Assembly (NCBI GenBank): GCA_029261715.1
Contig: JAJDAT010000049.1
Coordinates: forward strand, 62,001-126,000
Length of the DNA: 64,000 nucleotides
From: Nitrospinia bacterium
GTDB lineage: Bacteria; Nitrospinota; Nitrospinia; Nitrospinales; JAJDAT01
Direction: 5' to 3'
Below, one piece after another: positions 18,086 to 27,018 of this stretch. Positions within the stretch are counted from its first letter, which is position 1. Every line of letters starts with the position of its first letter. The position numbers and the translations under genes are program-made. Below the pieces are notes generated by a model, which was not told the DNA's origin, did no database searches, and was given only the letters and a program-made list of their open reading frames with translations.

Positions 18086-18760
18086 ATGGAAACTGAAGGT
18101 TTATCCAATCCTATAGCAATTTTTCCATTACCGTCGACGGTGTTTTTTCCTCAAACGGTTTTACCGCTTCATATTTTTGAGCCTCGATATCGGAAAATGA
18201 TTAGCGACGTTCAAGCGGGTAACGGATTAATTGGAATGGTCTTACTAGCCCCGGGTTGGGAAAATTCTTATTATGAAAGCCCAGAAATAATTCAAATAGG
18301 CTGTGTTGGCCGGGTAGATAAAATCGTGTCTCTTCCAGATGGAAAATTTAATATCGAATTAACTGGTTTGAGTCGCTTTAAAATTATAGAAGAAATAAAG
18401 GGTGAGCCATATCGCCGAGCAAATGTAGATTTCTTAGCCGAAACCAACAACGGTGGATCAGATGAAGAATTAGCAAAAAAAGCGAAGACTCAGTTTTCGG
18501 AGTGGGTTCGTATTCATCCAAAAATAAAAAGTTCACCAAATAATCCGCTTAAACTTATTGAGCAAGCTAGCGCTTTAAGCGAGGTAATAGATAAAATAGT
18601 TTATGGAATGGATTTAAAAACGGAACAAAAGCAATCTTTATTGGAAGAAGTCGATGTCGTAAAAAGAGCAAATTTTGTTCTAACGGAGTTGGATATCAAA
18701 TTAAGAATTTTAAAATTTTCGCAAAGTGTTCCGGAATCTTTTAACGCCCGCCTCAATTAG
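18086..18760 (+). CDS. Lon N-terminal substrate-binding domain protein
   Basis: This 224-residue protein matches the stand-alone LON/PUA-like domain: IAIFPLPSTVFFPQTVLPLHIFE at the start, then PRYRKMI, and the GCVGRV and LTGLSRF blocks, followed by a helical C-terminal part. It has no AAA or protease domain, so it cannot be Lon protease itself. Stand-alone members are common in bacteria and their role is poorly known. The gene ends 4 bp before the ATG of the membrane spermidine-synthase-like gene, suggesting one operon. Confidence 0.85.
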   Translation: METEGLSNPIAIFPLPSTVFFPQTVLPLHIFEPRYRKMISDVQAGNGLIGMVLLAPGWENSYYESPEIIQIGCVGRVDKIVSLPDGKFNIELTGLSRFKIIEEIKGEPYRRANVDFLAETNNGGSDEELAKKAKTQFSEWVRIHPKIKSSPNNPLKLIEQASALSEVIDKIVYGMDLKTEQKQSLLEEVDVVKRANFVLTELDIKLRILKFSQSVPESFNARLN

Positions 18761-18764
18761 GTTA

Positions 18765-20276
18765 ATGGATGCAGCTTTGGAGCCTCGCCAAACGATAAAT
18801 AGTTTTAAAAATGGAATCTTAATATTCCTGGTAGGGTTTTGTCTAAGCGTTACTCAGTTTGTGATGGTTAGAGATTTTGTGACTATTATCTATGGCGAAG
18901 AGGTTGCCATCATTCTGGTAACTGCCGCTTTTTTTTCTGGCTTGTCAATAGGTTATCTTTTTTCTCTAAGGTTTTCCCAGCGATTCTTTAAGGTTTTCGC
19001 CTTAGTTTTAGGTTTTTTACATTTAACCTTCCCATTTTCATATCGATATTTAGCGGCTTGGACGGACGCTTTAGGAGACGAGCAGGGGTTTGTTTTACTT
19101 TTGCTTTTATTTGTCTATGCGTTGATTTTTAGCTCGCTTTTTGCGGCTTTTTTACCTCGGTTAATATCTTATGACAACGAATGGTCGCCTGAATTACGAT
19201 TAAAAATTTTCTATACGCTTGAACTTTTAGGTTTCTGCGCGGGGTTTGCCGCAGTCGGTTGGAGTATGAATAAACCTGTTTCGGCGATCCTTTTGTTGTA
19301 TTGGCCCGTTTTGGGGGCTGTTCTATTTCTAGCGACAGGAAAAAGATATTGGACCATTGGCTATTTCGTTGTTGGGTTAATAGTTGGTTTTTATTTGGAT
19401 GATTTAGACAAAGCTAGCTCCGCATATTTATATGAAAAGAAGCATGGAAAACACGGCGCAAAAGTATTGTATTCAGTCAATTCTCCCTATCAAAAAGTTG
19501 AAGTTATAGAAGATTATAAAAATGAAAAATACCTTTACTTAGATGGGTTGTTAAATCTTAATGAAGGCGATTTGAAGTATTTGAATTTTTACATTGCTAG
19601 AATTCCCGCTGAATTAACTCGCCCAAATAATGCTTTGATAATTGGAAATGGAACGCTTTCATCCGCCCCCGTGGTTTATCCATTTTCAAAGCGTTTGACG
19701 TCTGTTGAGTTAGACCCAGGGGTTCTTGCCGCAGGAAAACGGTTTTTTACCTCTCAAGATAAATTAGCTCCTTTAAAAAATTGGAGCTTATTTGTAGACG
19801 ACGGTAAGCATTTTCTATGGACTCAAACTGAGTTTTACGATCTGATTATTATGGATATCCCTTCTCCATTGACTATCCAAGAAGCGGTCTTACATACGCG
19901 TGAATTTTATAGTCTTGCCAAAGAACGTTTAACCGAAAATGGAGTTTTGGCCGTTCAACTTAGCGGGCCTTTACAAAAAAATAACCGAACTCCCGCTCGC
20001 GTTACTGCCGCTCTAGCGGAAGTTTTTGATGAAGTAATGGTTATAAAAAGTTCCAAAGCCGATCGGAGCTTTGCCTACGCTTCGCAAAAATTGCCTTTTA
20101 AAAAAGAGGACATGAAAAACTTAACAAAAGGATTTGAACCAAGGCTTAAAATTATTTCTCCAGATAGGGTTCATCGATATTTAAAGAGAGCGGTTCCGTT
20201 ATCGATAAATGAGTTGGATTTGGTTTTACGTAGAGGTTGGGAGCGGTTTACAGATCGTTATTTTGACTATGATTAG
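18765..20276 (+). CDS. Membrane-anchored spermidine-synthase-like protein
   Basis: The N-terminal 200 residues hold about six or seven hydrophobic helices. The C-terminal half is a Rossmann methyltransferase-like domain of the spermidine synthase family: NALIIGNGTLSS as the nucleotide loop, LTSVELDPGV with the acidic residue that binds the donor ribose, VDDGKHFL, and the LIIMDIPSP segment where the family's catalytic Asp is expected. I start at ATG 18765, just after the stop of the Lon-domain gene; a GTG at 18726 would overlap that gene by 35 bp. Proteins with this architecture occur widely and their true products are mostly unknown. A small membrane partner is coupled downstream. Confidence 0.82.
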   Translation: MDAALEPRQTINSFKNGILIFLVGFCLSVTQFVMVRDFVTIIYGEEVAIILVTAAFFSGLSIGYLFSLRFSQRFFKVFALVLGFLHLTFPFSYRYLAAWTDALGDEQGFVLLLLLFVYALIFSSLFAAFLPRLISYDNEWSPELRLKIFYTLELLGFCAGFAAVGWSMNKPVSAILLLYWPVLGAVLFLATGKRYWTIGYFVVGLIVGFYLDDLDKASSAYLYEKKHGKHGAKVLYSVNSPYQKVEVIEDYKNEKYLYLDGLLNLNEGDLKYLNFYIARIPAELTRPNNALIIGNGTLSSAPVVYPFSKRLTSVELDPGVLAAGKRFFTSQDKLAPLKNWSLFVDDGKHFLWTQTEFYDLIIMDIPSPLTIQEAVLHTREFYSLAKERLTENGVLAVQLSGPLQKNNRTPARVTAALAEVFDEVMVIKSSKADRSFAYASQKLPFKKEDMKNLTKGFEPRLKIISPDRVHRYLKRAVPLSINELDLVLRRGWERFTDRYFDYD

Positions 20277-20778
20277 ACGCGCTACTTTAGCTTTTATAAC
20301 CGGGCTTCAGTTTTCGGTTTTGCAATTTTGTTTTTTGGCGATTTTGCAAATTAATGTTTCTTCCGCTTATTTGACTTACATGACTGTTGCTTTTGCCTGG
20401 ATGGTGGGAAGCGTGATAGGAATGTGGGTGAAGCGATTAACCTCTTGGATGGGAGTAGTGTTAGGCACGCTTGCGTTTTATTTTGTACATATCTTGTTAA
20501 CTTTTTTCCCTTTTTCTTATTTAGCTTTAATCGTATCGGCAGTGGGTATTTCTGTGGCAGCTATTTGGGCGGGACGTTTTTTTGTGGTTATGAGATCTCG
20601 ATTCGAAAGCCCAGATAAAATGTTTTTTCATGAGAATAACGGTTTTCTTTTAGGTATCATATTGTTTTTTGTAGGGTTTACAACTCTAGGGAGTTCATTT
20701 ATTATTTTTGCCCCAGGAGTGGGAGGGATTTCATTATTGTATTTAAATCGTTTGGAGTTTCAGGAGAACTCGCTATAA
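20269..20778 (+). CDS. Small membrane protein coupled to the spermidine-synthase-like gene
   Basis: The 169 residues form about five hydrophobic segments. Its ATG at 20269 overlaps the stop of the previous gene by 8 bp, so the two are translationally coupled. Its first 60 residues (FITGLQFSVLQF, then YMTVAFAWMVGSVIGMWVKRL) resemble the first membrane segments of the previous protein (FLVGFCLSVTQF, then LVTAAFFSGLSIGYLFSLRF). It therefore looks like a second copy of that membrane module, perhaps split from a two-bundle architecture. Function unknown. Confidence 0.7.
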   Translation: MIRRATLAFITGLQFSVLQFCFLAILQINVSSAYLTYMTVAFAWMVGSVIGMWVKRLTSWMGVVLGTLAFYFVHILLTFFPFSYLALIVSAVGISVAAIWAGRFFVVMRSRFESPDKMFFHENNGFLLGIILFFVGFTTLGSSFIIFAPGVGGISLLYLNRLEFQENSL

Positions 20779-20785
20779 CCCCAAA

Positions 20786-21117
20786 TTATTTCTTTTTGGT
20801 TTTAGTGTTACTGCATTCTGCCGACCTTCTAGCCCACTGAATGAATATTTCTTTATCTTCTAGTATTTCTTCTGGAACTTCGTAGTAATTTTTTAATTTT
20901 TGTTTGGGGTTGGGTTGAAAAGATTCCATTCCATAATTTTTAAATTGCTGAGCGTAGATTGAATCAGTTTTGAAATAAAGTTTGTCATCACTGATGATTG
21001 CAAAAAAAAGCTCTTGGTAATAAATCCCATATCCTCCAAACATCCAAACATCTTTTTGCAACGGATTGCATTTAAGCCGCTCAATTGGTCTAAAACAAAT
21101 TCTTTAAACGAATCCAT
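20786..21117 (-). pseudogene. TfoX N-terminal-domain protein, frameshifted by an 8-bp tandem duplication
   Basis: Two overlapping minus-strand frames together give one TfoX_N-like protein. The first supplies MDSFKEFVLDQLSGLNAIRC followed by KKMFG. The second supplies MFGGYGIYYQELFFAIIS, then KLYFKTDS, and on to the stop. At the join the plus strand carries CCAAACAT twice in tandem (21036-21051). Removing one copy restores a continuous frame of about 107 residues reading CKKMFGGYGIYY, the family's usual MFGGYG motif. TfoX domains are linked to competence regulation in gammaproteobacteria, but most stand-alone copies are uncharacterised. The gene is either truly disrupted, switchable by slippage of the repeat, or a sequencing/assembly artefact. 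Confidence 0.82.
21036..21051. repeat. 8-bp tandem duplication inside the tfoX-like gene
   Basis: CCAAACAT is present twice head to tail; the adjacent bases extend the match to about 2.25 units. The insertion of eight bases shifts the frame exactly where the conserved MFGGYG motif should be. Confidence 0.9.
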
Positions 21118-21204
21118 TTAGTAAAGTTCCGCAGTGTTTTTTTTAATTAAGCTAAGTGCAGGGTTGTGGTTATTCTTGCGTAAAAACTTAAACTTTTAAG
21201 GAAA

Positions 21205-22095
21205 TTAATCTGCTAGTTTTTTAACAAGAATATTTTGTTTTAAAACTTTATAGACCAGCAAACTTACTAAATATAGGTTTCCTAAACCAGTAATCAAAAC
21301 AAAACCTGTTTTAATATTGTCTGTAATTGCAAAAATAACCAGGGCGAATTGGTTATTGCAAAGCGACAGTGGGCAGGCGAGGGTTAAAAATAATTTGTCC
21401 TCATACCAGTTTTTATTTTGGGAATTTACTGTTTTACATACTTGCAGAGTTAGTTCGTCCAATCTTTTTATCAGTCGATCTTGCCAACCATAAATCCATT
21501 GATGTATGAGTTGGAGATAGTAAGTAGATTTAGAAAAATCGTCTTTTTCAAATGTTATTCTATCTTTTTCGGTAATGGTTTCGTCGATTCTATTATTTTT
21601 GTAAGCTCCTACCCGGTCTGTATAACTAACAAAATAAAAAACAAAAAAAGATGAGTGCAAAAAACAGCTTATAGCTGTAGCGATTCCCAAAAACCAAAAG
21701 TTGGGATCGCCGTTTTCTTGGACGGTTCGCCAGGTTAATCCTCCATAGGCTAATGAAGTTGCAATAAAGTCGACTAAGGAATCGAAAAATCTACCGAACC
21801 GCGAAGTTTTACCTCGAACTCGAGCTAAATTGCCGTCTACATTATCTAAGAGAGCTTTTAAATATAGGAAAACACCTCCAAATATTAGAGAGTTTTCAGA
21901 CGTTGAGATAAAAAAACAAAAAGAAATGATAGAGCAAAATAAAGCCAGACAAGTAATTTGGTCGGGAGTGATCGGAGTGGAATAGAGGCATCGGACAATT
22001 TGGCGATTAAAAAAAAACCAAACTCTGCTTATATGAAAAAACCTCCGGTTTGGAGGCAATTTTTCCATTTTCTCAGAATCATAAGGAATCGACAT
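21205..22095 (-). CDS. CDP-alcohol phosphatidyltransferase family protein
   Basis: The 296-residue integral membrane protein carries the complete CDP-OH signature D-N-V-D-G-N-L-A-R followed by G-R-F-F-D-S-L-V-D, which binds the CDP-diacylglycerol or CDP-alcohol head and two metal ions. Hydrophobic helices surround it, at about 45-65, 70-85, 105-150, 250-270 and 275-290. A charged insert of about 70 residues lies between helices (about 165-235), so the protein is longer than pgsA or pssA. The family makes phospholipids or inositol-type lipids; the alcohol acceptor cannot be assigned. It is 56 bp from the radical-SAM gene on the same strand. Confidence 0.87.
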   Translation of the reverse strand: MSIPYDSEKMEKLPPNRRFFHISRVWFFFNRQIVRCLYSTPITPDQITCLALFCSIISFCFFISTSENSLIFGGVFLYLKALLDNVDGNLARVRGKTSRFGRFFDSLVDFIATSLAYGGLTWRTVQENGDPNFWFLGIATAISCFLHSSFFVFYFVSYTDRVGAYKNNRIDETITEKDRITFEKDDFSKSTYYLQLIHQWIYGWQDRLIKRLDELTLQVCKTVNSQNKNWYEDKLFLTLACPLSLCNNQFALVIFAITDNIKTGFVLITGLGNLYLVSLLVYKVLKQNILVKKLAD

Positions 22096-22151
22096 TAGAA
22101 AACTATTTGATTATGCCAATAGAAAAAGAGCGGGAAAAAGACAGAATCTGT

Positions 22152-23870
22152 CTAACAAATACCACAAACATGGCAGGTAGCTGTGTCGCAAGGAGGAGTC
22201 TGAGTTTCTTTTAGGCCACGTTGGTAGTCGTTCCAAAGAAAATTATCTCTATAACCGTGGTCTATGATATCCCAAGGTAAAAAATCGTTTTGTTGGTACT
22301 GTCGATAAACGATATCTTCTGGTTTAGGAATACAATTATTTAGAGCTTTTTTTTCGTCATGTTCTGAGTCTAAATATTTCTTAAAAAAGTCGATTAAGTC
22401 TCTTCCACCTTTTGAGAGGTACGTTTGTAAGTAGGCTTCATTTGGGGAACCAAAGCTCAATTTTACGTTTGGAAGTTTTGATAAACTTTTACGGACTTTC
22501 ATGAATCGCTTTTTTAAAATCGAAACTCTTTCCATAGGATGCCACTGAAATGGCGTTCCCGGTTTAGGTACAAACGGACTGAGACCTATGGTTAGATTGC
22601 CAATACGTCCAAGTTTTCGCGACGCTTCTAAATAACCTTTTTGTACGTCGCCAATGACTTTTATGAACTGATCGATATCATCGTCAGTTTCATTTGGTAA
22701 CCCAATTATGGAATATAGTTTTAAGTGTAAGATACCTTTTTCCGCAAGAAACCGACATTTATCTACGATAAATTGATCTGTTGCCGCCTTATTAACGGCG
22801 TTGCGCATTCTTTCGGAAGGCGCGTCCATAGCCACTGTAATGGTTTTTTGGCCGCTTTGTTTCATGAGATCGACTAATTCATCTGTCAACGTTTCCATTC
22901 TAAGCGAAGAGAAAGATATGGCTTTTCCGTCTTCGACCAACCTTTTGGTTAAAGATACCAACTGTGGGTGGTCAGTAACCGATGGTCCTACTAAACCGAT
23001 AGTTTTAGCTTTTTTTCCTTGTTTTTCTAAAGTTGCGGTTAGGGAATCATAGGTTTTATCTAAATCAGGAAGCCTAGGGGGGCGGTAAATAAATCCTGCT
23101 GTGCAAAAGCGGCAAGCCCATATGCAACCTCTAGTGACTTCCATTAACGACATATCTTTAAAAACTGATGTTTCGCTATGCATTTCCGAATGCGTTTGTA
23201 GGGAAAGCTCGTCTTCTACCCAATAGCGTTCGACTAATGGAAATTTTGGAGCAAGAGACGACATTGGCTCTTGAGGAATACCTTTTTCATACAATTCATC
23301 ATACAGATGAGGAACGTATATTCCTTTTATTTTTGCGGCTTCAGGTAATAATTCTCTTGGGTTTTCACAATCGCTTTGGGTAAATAAGTTGAAAAACCGT
23401 TCTGCAAGGCCTTCGGCTTCTCCGATAAAAAATGCGTCTGCGATTTGTGCCATAGGTTCGGGATTAATAAATATGGCAGAGCCGCCCGCTAAAATTAACG
23501 GGTGAGACTTATTTCTTTTATTCCGTTCAAGCGGAATATTAAAATATTTGAGTTGAAGAACGGCGTTTAAGTAATCTGGCTCGAACGAGATGGAAAACGC
23601 GATCATGTCAAAATCTTGCGGGGCTAAGTTCATTTCCCGCGAACGAAGATCGTCGCTATGAAGGTTTTGAATTTCGGGTTTCCAATTGTTGGGAAGGCTT
23701 ACAATATCGCATTGGACGCCGTCAATTTGGTTTAAAAGAGAATGAACTCGTTGGAAACCTAAATTAGCTACCGCTACTTCCCAGGTATTAGGATAGACTA
23801 GTAGAACTTTTAAGTTTTTGCGCTGAGCGCTTAAAAAGTCTTTTTGTATTTCAGTTGAAACTACATTCAT
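22152..23870 (-). CDS. B12-binding-like radical-SAM protein (TIGR03960-like)
   Basis: The protein begins with a region like the B12-binding-type fold (VLLVYPNTWEVAVANLGFQ) and has the radical-SAM motif RGCIWACRFCTAG (CxxxCxxC) near residue 240. It ends in a cysteine cluster, PCDTATCHVCGIC, that could hold another metal site. This layout is seen in the family annotated TIGR03960, often encoded near ribosomal or tRNA-modification genes; its reaction is unknown. I prefer ATG 23870 over the TTG at 23909 because family proteins start shortly before the KVLLVYP strand. Both starts lack a clear ribosome site. Confidence 0.82.
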   Translation of the reverse strand: MNVVSTEIQKDFLSAQRKNLKVLLVYPNTWEVAVANLGFQRVHSLLNQIDGVQCDIVSLPNNWKPEIQNLHSDDLRSREMNLAPQDFDMIAFSISFEPDYLNAVLQLKYFNIPLERNKRNKSHPLILAGGSAIFINPEPMAQIADAFFIGEAEGLAERFFNLFTQSDCENPRELLPEAAKIKGIYVPHLYDELYEKGIPQEPMSSLAPKFPLVERYWVEDELSLQTHSEMHSETSVFKDMSLMEVTRGCIWACRFCTAGFIYRPPRLPDLDKTYDSLTATLEKQGKKAKTIGLVGPSVTDHPQLVSLTKRLVEDGKAISFSSLRMETLTDELVDLMKQSGQKTITVAMDAPSERMRNAVNKAATDQFIVDKCRFLAEKGILHLKLYSIIGLPNETDDDIDQFIKVIGDVQKGYLEASRKLGRIGNLTIGLSPFVPKPGTPFQWHPMERVSILKKRFMKVRKSLSKLPNVKLSFGSPNEAYLQTYLSKGGRDLIDFFKKYLDSEHDEKKALNNCIPKPEDIVYRQYQQNDFLPWDIIDHGYRDNFLWNDYQRGLKETQTPPCDTATCHVCGIC

Positions 23871-23993
23871 TAAGTTTAATATAAAATCCAATTGCCAAGG
23901 ATATGGCAAATTCTACAAATAAAGTTGCAAAGTTTGAAATTGTAATTAAATATCTTACCTTAACGGGGAAATAATACCATTTAAAAATATAAA

Positions 23994-25109
23994 ATGACTT
24001 TATCCAAGCCAAAAGAAACCGATGCTGAAAGTCGGATGCAAGAATATGTAGGGAAAATTGCCTCAGGTCCTCACTTAAGTAAGGATTTAACAGAGAGCGA
24101 AGCTGAAGATGCATTAGAGCTTATCCTAAATGGAAATGTTTCTCCTATTAGATCAGCCGTCTTTTTAATCGCTTCTCGAATGAAGTTGGAAACTCCGGAA
24201 GAAAATATTGGGTTTTGGCGAGCTTTGAATAAAAGTTCAGTAAAAAGAAAAATATCTTTGGATCGAGCGTTACAGATTGCAGATGCATTTGACGGTTTTG
24301 AAAGAGTGCCTTATTTTGGCTTTTATGTCGTTCCAGTTATTGCCGCTTTGGGGCTTCCTTGTTACGGACACTCCACTTTAGCAATGCCGCCAAAAAGAGG
24401 AATAACTTTTTCAGAAATCTTAAACGGATATTATGGATTAAAACTGGGGAGTTCCATAGAAGCTTGCGCCTGGTTTTTAGAAGAAGAAGGTTTTTGTTAT
24501 CTTGATTTGAGTCAGACCCATCCCAAATTGGAAAGTTTAAGAGAATTACGTTCGGAGATGGTGAAACGATCAACTTTAGCCACCTTCGAAAAAATGTTGT
24601 GCCCTTTAGAAACAGAGTCAGGAGAAAATTATTTGGCAACGACGTATTTTCATCGCGGTTATGAGATCCCGATGGCAGCAGCCGCGAAAGAAAGTCCGTT
24701 TCAAACAGTTGTTATTGGCAATGGAATGGAAGGAACGTCTTTATATGGCGTTCATAAAACGGCAAAAGTTTTTCGGGCAACTCAAGGAAAAGAATTAGAA
24801 GAAATTAAGCTGGAAGCTATCTCCGTTTTACCTGAGAAGTTGAGTAAGGAGATACAAGATAGCTTTTTAACGTTGAAAGGTCGAACTTCTGACGTAGAAA
24901 CGATAGCTACTTTAGGATTGTCTGCGTTGGAAGATGCAAGTGGGCCGGCTGCGGCTATGATAGCTTGGCAAGCGGGATCTATAGGGAAGTTATTTGGACT
25001 ATTTAGCGATTGGGAAGAAGGTTACGTTGCAGCTAAAGATATCTTGGCATCCGGACGCTGCATGAAGAGTCTTACCAGGTTTATAGATTTTGCTAAAGAT
25101 AGATCTTAA
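23994..25109 (+). CDS. TrpD/YbiB-like phosphoribosyltransferase-family protein
   Basis: This protein of 371 residues has the helical N-terminal domain of anthranilate phosphoribosyltransferases and nucleoside phosphorylases (LTESEAEDALELILNGNVSP, then RSAVFLIASRMK). The alpha/beta body reads LPCYGHSTLAMPPKRGITFSE where TrpD has its HGN...S-x-x-G loop. The PRPP-binding GTGGD motif of true TrpD is not apparent. It therefore fits the TrpD2/YbiB group, some of which bind nucleic acid rather than act in tryptophan synthesis. No trp gene is nearby. The gene is divergent from the radical-SAM gene and convergent with the esterase. Confidence 0.78.
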   Translation: MTLSKPKETDAESRMQEYVGKIASGPHLSKDLTESEAEDALELILNGNVSPIRSAVFLIASRMKLETPEENIGFWRALNKSSVKRKISLDRALQIADAFDGFERVPYFGFYVVPVIAALGLPCYGHSTLAMPPKRGITFSEILNGYYGLKLGSSIEACAWFLEEEGFCYLDLSQTHPKLESLRELRSEMVKRSTLATFEKMLCPLETESGENYLATTYFHRGYEIPMAAAAKESPFQTVVIGNGMEGTSLYGVHKTAKVFRATQGKELEEIKLEAISVLPEKLSKEIQDSFLTLKGRTSDVETIATLGLSALEDASGPAAAMIAWQAGSIGKLFGLFSDWEEGYVAAKDILASGRCMKSLTRFIDFAKDRS

Positions 25110-25127
25110 ACTTTTTAGTTGGGGTGA

Positions 25128-25757
25128 CTAAAGCATAGGTTTCAGATATTCCCAAACAGTTTTGACTACAATTTTATATCCCTCAGATGTTGGATGAATT
25201 CCATCCCCTTGGTTGTATTCTCTTTTTGCCGCAACTCCTTCTAATAAAAATGGAACTAAAGGAGTTTTAAGTTTTTTTGCTAATTTTTGGAAAGTCTTTT
25301 CAAACTCCTTAGAATACTCCTCTCCATAATTAGGTGGAGCTTTCATACCTACCAGTAAAACTTTAGAGTTTTGCTTTTTACATATTTCAATGATGTCGCT
25401 TAAGTTCGATTCCATTGCGGGAATTGGCAATCCTCGAAGCGCATCATTAGCTCCCAATTCCAAAATGACAATTTGAGGGTTTTGTTTCATAAGCCAATTG
25501 ATACGGCGAAGTCCACCAGCTGTAGTGTCTCCGCTAACGCCTGCATTAATTACTTTGTGAGGGAATCCATTTTTTTTCAGTAGTTCTTCTAGTCGAGATG
25601 GGTAGCTCTCTTCTATACCGACTCCAAAGCCAGCTGTTAAACTATCTCCGAAAGCCAGGATTATTGGTTGAGGTTCGCCAAATGTTGTCATAGGAATTAG
25701 TATCGAAAGAAAAAGACCAACTAATGTAAAGTTGGAGAGTTTTGAGATAGTTTGCAT
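25128..25757 (-). CDS. tesA: Exported SGNH esterase/lysophospholipase (TesA-like)
   Basis: The protein of 209 residues starts with a signal peptide (about 1-28, ending TTFGEP). The SGNH blocks follow in order: block I ILAFGDSLTAG with the catalytic Ser, block II AGVSGDTT with Gly, block III LGAND with Asn, and block V GDGIHPTSEGY with the Asp/His pair. This matches TesA/arylesterase enzymes acting on thioesters and lysophospholipids in the periplasm. The next gene in the leftward direction before it is the damaged pcm, 46 bp away. Confidence 0.9.
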   Translation of the reverse strand: MQTISKLSNFTLVGLFLSILIPMTTFGEPQPIILAFGDSLTAGFGVGIEESYPSRLEELLKKNGFPHKVINAGVSGDTTAGGLRRINWLMKQNPQIVILELGANDALRGLPIPAMESNLSDIIEICKKQNSKVLLVGMKAPPNYGEEYSKEFEKTFQKLAKKLKTPLVPFLLEGVAAKREYNQGDGIHPTSEGYKIVVKTVWEYLKPML

Positions 25758-25803
25758 GGGTTTTTAAAGTTGGTTTGATAATTCTAAAGGGTTTTAAGAA
25801 ACG

Positions 25804-26536
25804 TTACTTTCTGACTTCTCCAGTCATTGGAACAAAAACAACAGAGCCTATATTAGTTCGCTCCAAGGTATTGTCTTTTTTGGTTAATACAATTAGATCT
25901 TGAGATTCCGAAGAGGCTCCCAAGGGTAAGACGATTCTTCCTCCATTTTTAAGTTGTTCGATAAGAGGTTTAGGAGTTTTTGGAGTGGCGGCCGTGATTA
26001 TTATAGCGTCGAATGGAGATGCCTCTGGCCATCCTGCGTAACAGTCTCCTGACTTAGCGTGAATGTTGTTATAGCCAAGCTCTTCAAATCGTTTCGTGGC
26101 ATTTTCAGCTAATGATTCTATGATCTCTATAGTATAAACTTCCGCAACAATTTCTGACAATACGGCAGCTTGATAACCAGACCCAGTCCCAACTTCTAAT
26201 ACTTTATAGTTTGGCGCTAATTGAGCCGATTCAGTCATTAAAGCGACAACAAGCGGTATCTGAGTAGGCGTGAAGTAGATCGGAAGGTTCGACGAAAAGG
26301 TGTCTTGGAACTGTCTCCATAGTTTTTAAGACAATAGGATCGGAAATTCCTCGTTCTTTGATATCTTGAATTGCCATGCTACGTCTACGGCTTTCATAAT
26401 CTACAGCGGTGTCAGCAGTGTTTCCCGAACAGGCTGGAAATATTGAGGCGATGGCAATCAAAAAAGCTTTAAAGGATGATACCCAACTTTTTAAGCCAGG
26501 CTTCCGTGTCGAATTTTTCGCTTGCAAATTCTTCAA
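25804..26536 (-). pseudogene. pcm: Protein-L-isoaspartate O-methyltransferase, broken by a short internal deletion
   Basis: Two minus-strand frames form one PCM. The first carries a probable lipoprotein signal (ending SIFPAC), then RRRSMAIQDIKERGISDP, VPRHLFVEPSDLLHAYSDT, and stops. The second resumes in another frame with QIPLVVALMTES, VLEVGTGSGYQAAVLSE and the rest of the methyltransferase domain to GEVRK. The conserved block between them (PLPIGxGQTIS in the family) is missing, so a deletion of about 35-40 bp has also shifted the frame near 26260-26270. PCM repairs isoaspartyl residues in damaged proteins. The first-frame start is uncertain: TTG 26461 avoids overlap with the gene before it, while TTG 26536 overlaps it by 68 bp. 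Real loss or an assembly error are both possible. Confidence 0.8.
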
Positions 26537-26870
26537 ACGCGGCTTCCTTTTCGCTTAAAATTCGACCGTCAATTTGTTGAGCAGGATTTTGGGGCAAGTT
26601 TTTTTCAGATTTTTTATCTTCTTGAGATTCTAAGTCGTTTGTTTCCATATGATCATGGCTATCATGATCGATGCCGCCTTCGCCTTCTTCCAAGACGTCT
26701 GCGAGAGCTTGAATTTTAAGAACCAGTACCATAAAACTTTTTGCGCAGATCTTATCTTTTTTTAAGATTTCTTCCACGATTTTCTTTACCTTTGGAGAAC
26801 TAACTACCGCTTCCGTAATAGCTTTAGAAAGTTTTTCAAAGTCGCGCTCTGGTCCGGAAGGATCTGTCAC
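26469..26870 (-). CDS. Acidic helical protein of unknown function
   Basis: The 133 residues are rich in Glu, Asp and Lys. The first 60 form amphipathic helices (VVSSPKVKKIVEEILKK and SFMVLVLKIQALADVLEE), followed by an acidic His-containing linker (GIDHDSHDHMETND) and a C-terminal helix ending in WLKKLGIIL. No signal peptide or known motif. The start is GTG 26870 with a GAGGT ribosome site 6 bp upstream. It is first in the leftward unit before pcm and the esterase. I do not recognise the family. Confidence 0.65.
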   Translation of the reverse strand: MTDPSGPERDFEKLSKAITEAVVSSPKVKKIVEEILKKDKICAKSFMVLVLKIQALADVLEEGEGGIDHDSHDHMETNDLESQEDKKSEKNLPQNPAQQIDGRILSEKEAAFEEFASEKFDTEAWLKKLGIIL

Positions 26871-26960
26871 TGGGATACCTCAATGGAATCGATTGATAAG
26901 AAAATACACTACATTATTAAAAATAAACCTTGGCGTCTTTAGAGTCAAGGTAGTTTGGGT

Positions 26961-26998
26961 AAATAAAGAAAACTCCCCTTAGGAAGTTTTCTTTATTT
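26961..26998. terminator. Strong hairpin downstream of moeB
   Basis: A perfect 14-bp stem (AAATAAAGAAAACT / AGTTTTCTTTATTT) encloses a 10-base loop 21 bp past the leftward end of moeB. The U-rich arm in the transcript suits an intrinsic terminator, even though the stem is A/T-rich. Confidence 0.7.
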
Positions 26999-27018
26999 GT
27001 GTAGCTTTTTACTTGTTA

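Noticed and set aside
26231-26300. Programmed frameshift in pcm instead of a deletion
   Set aside because: The conserved PLPIGxGQTIS block is absent from both frames, which a simple ribosomal shift cannot supply.
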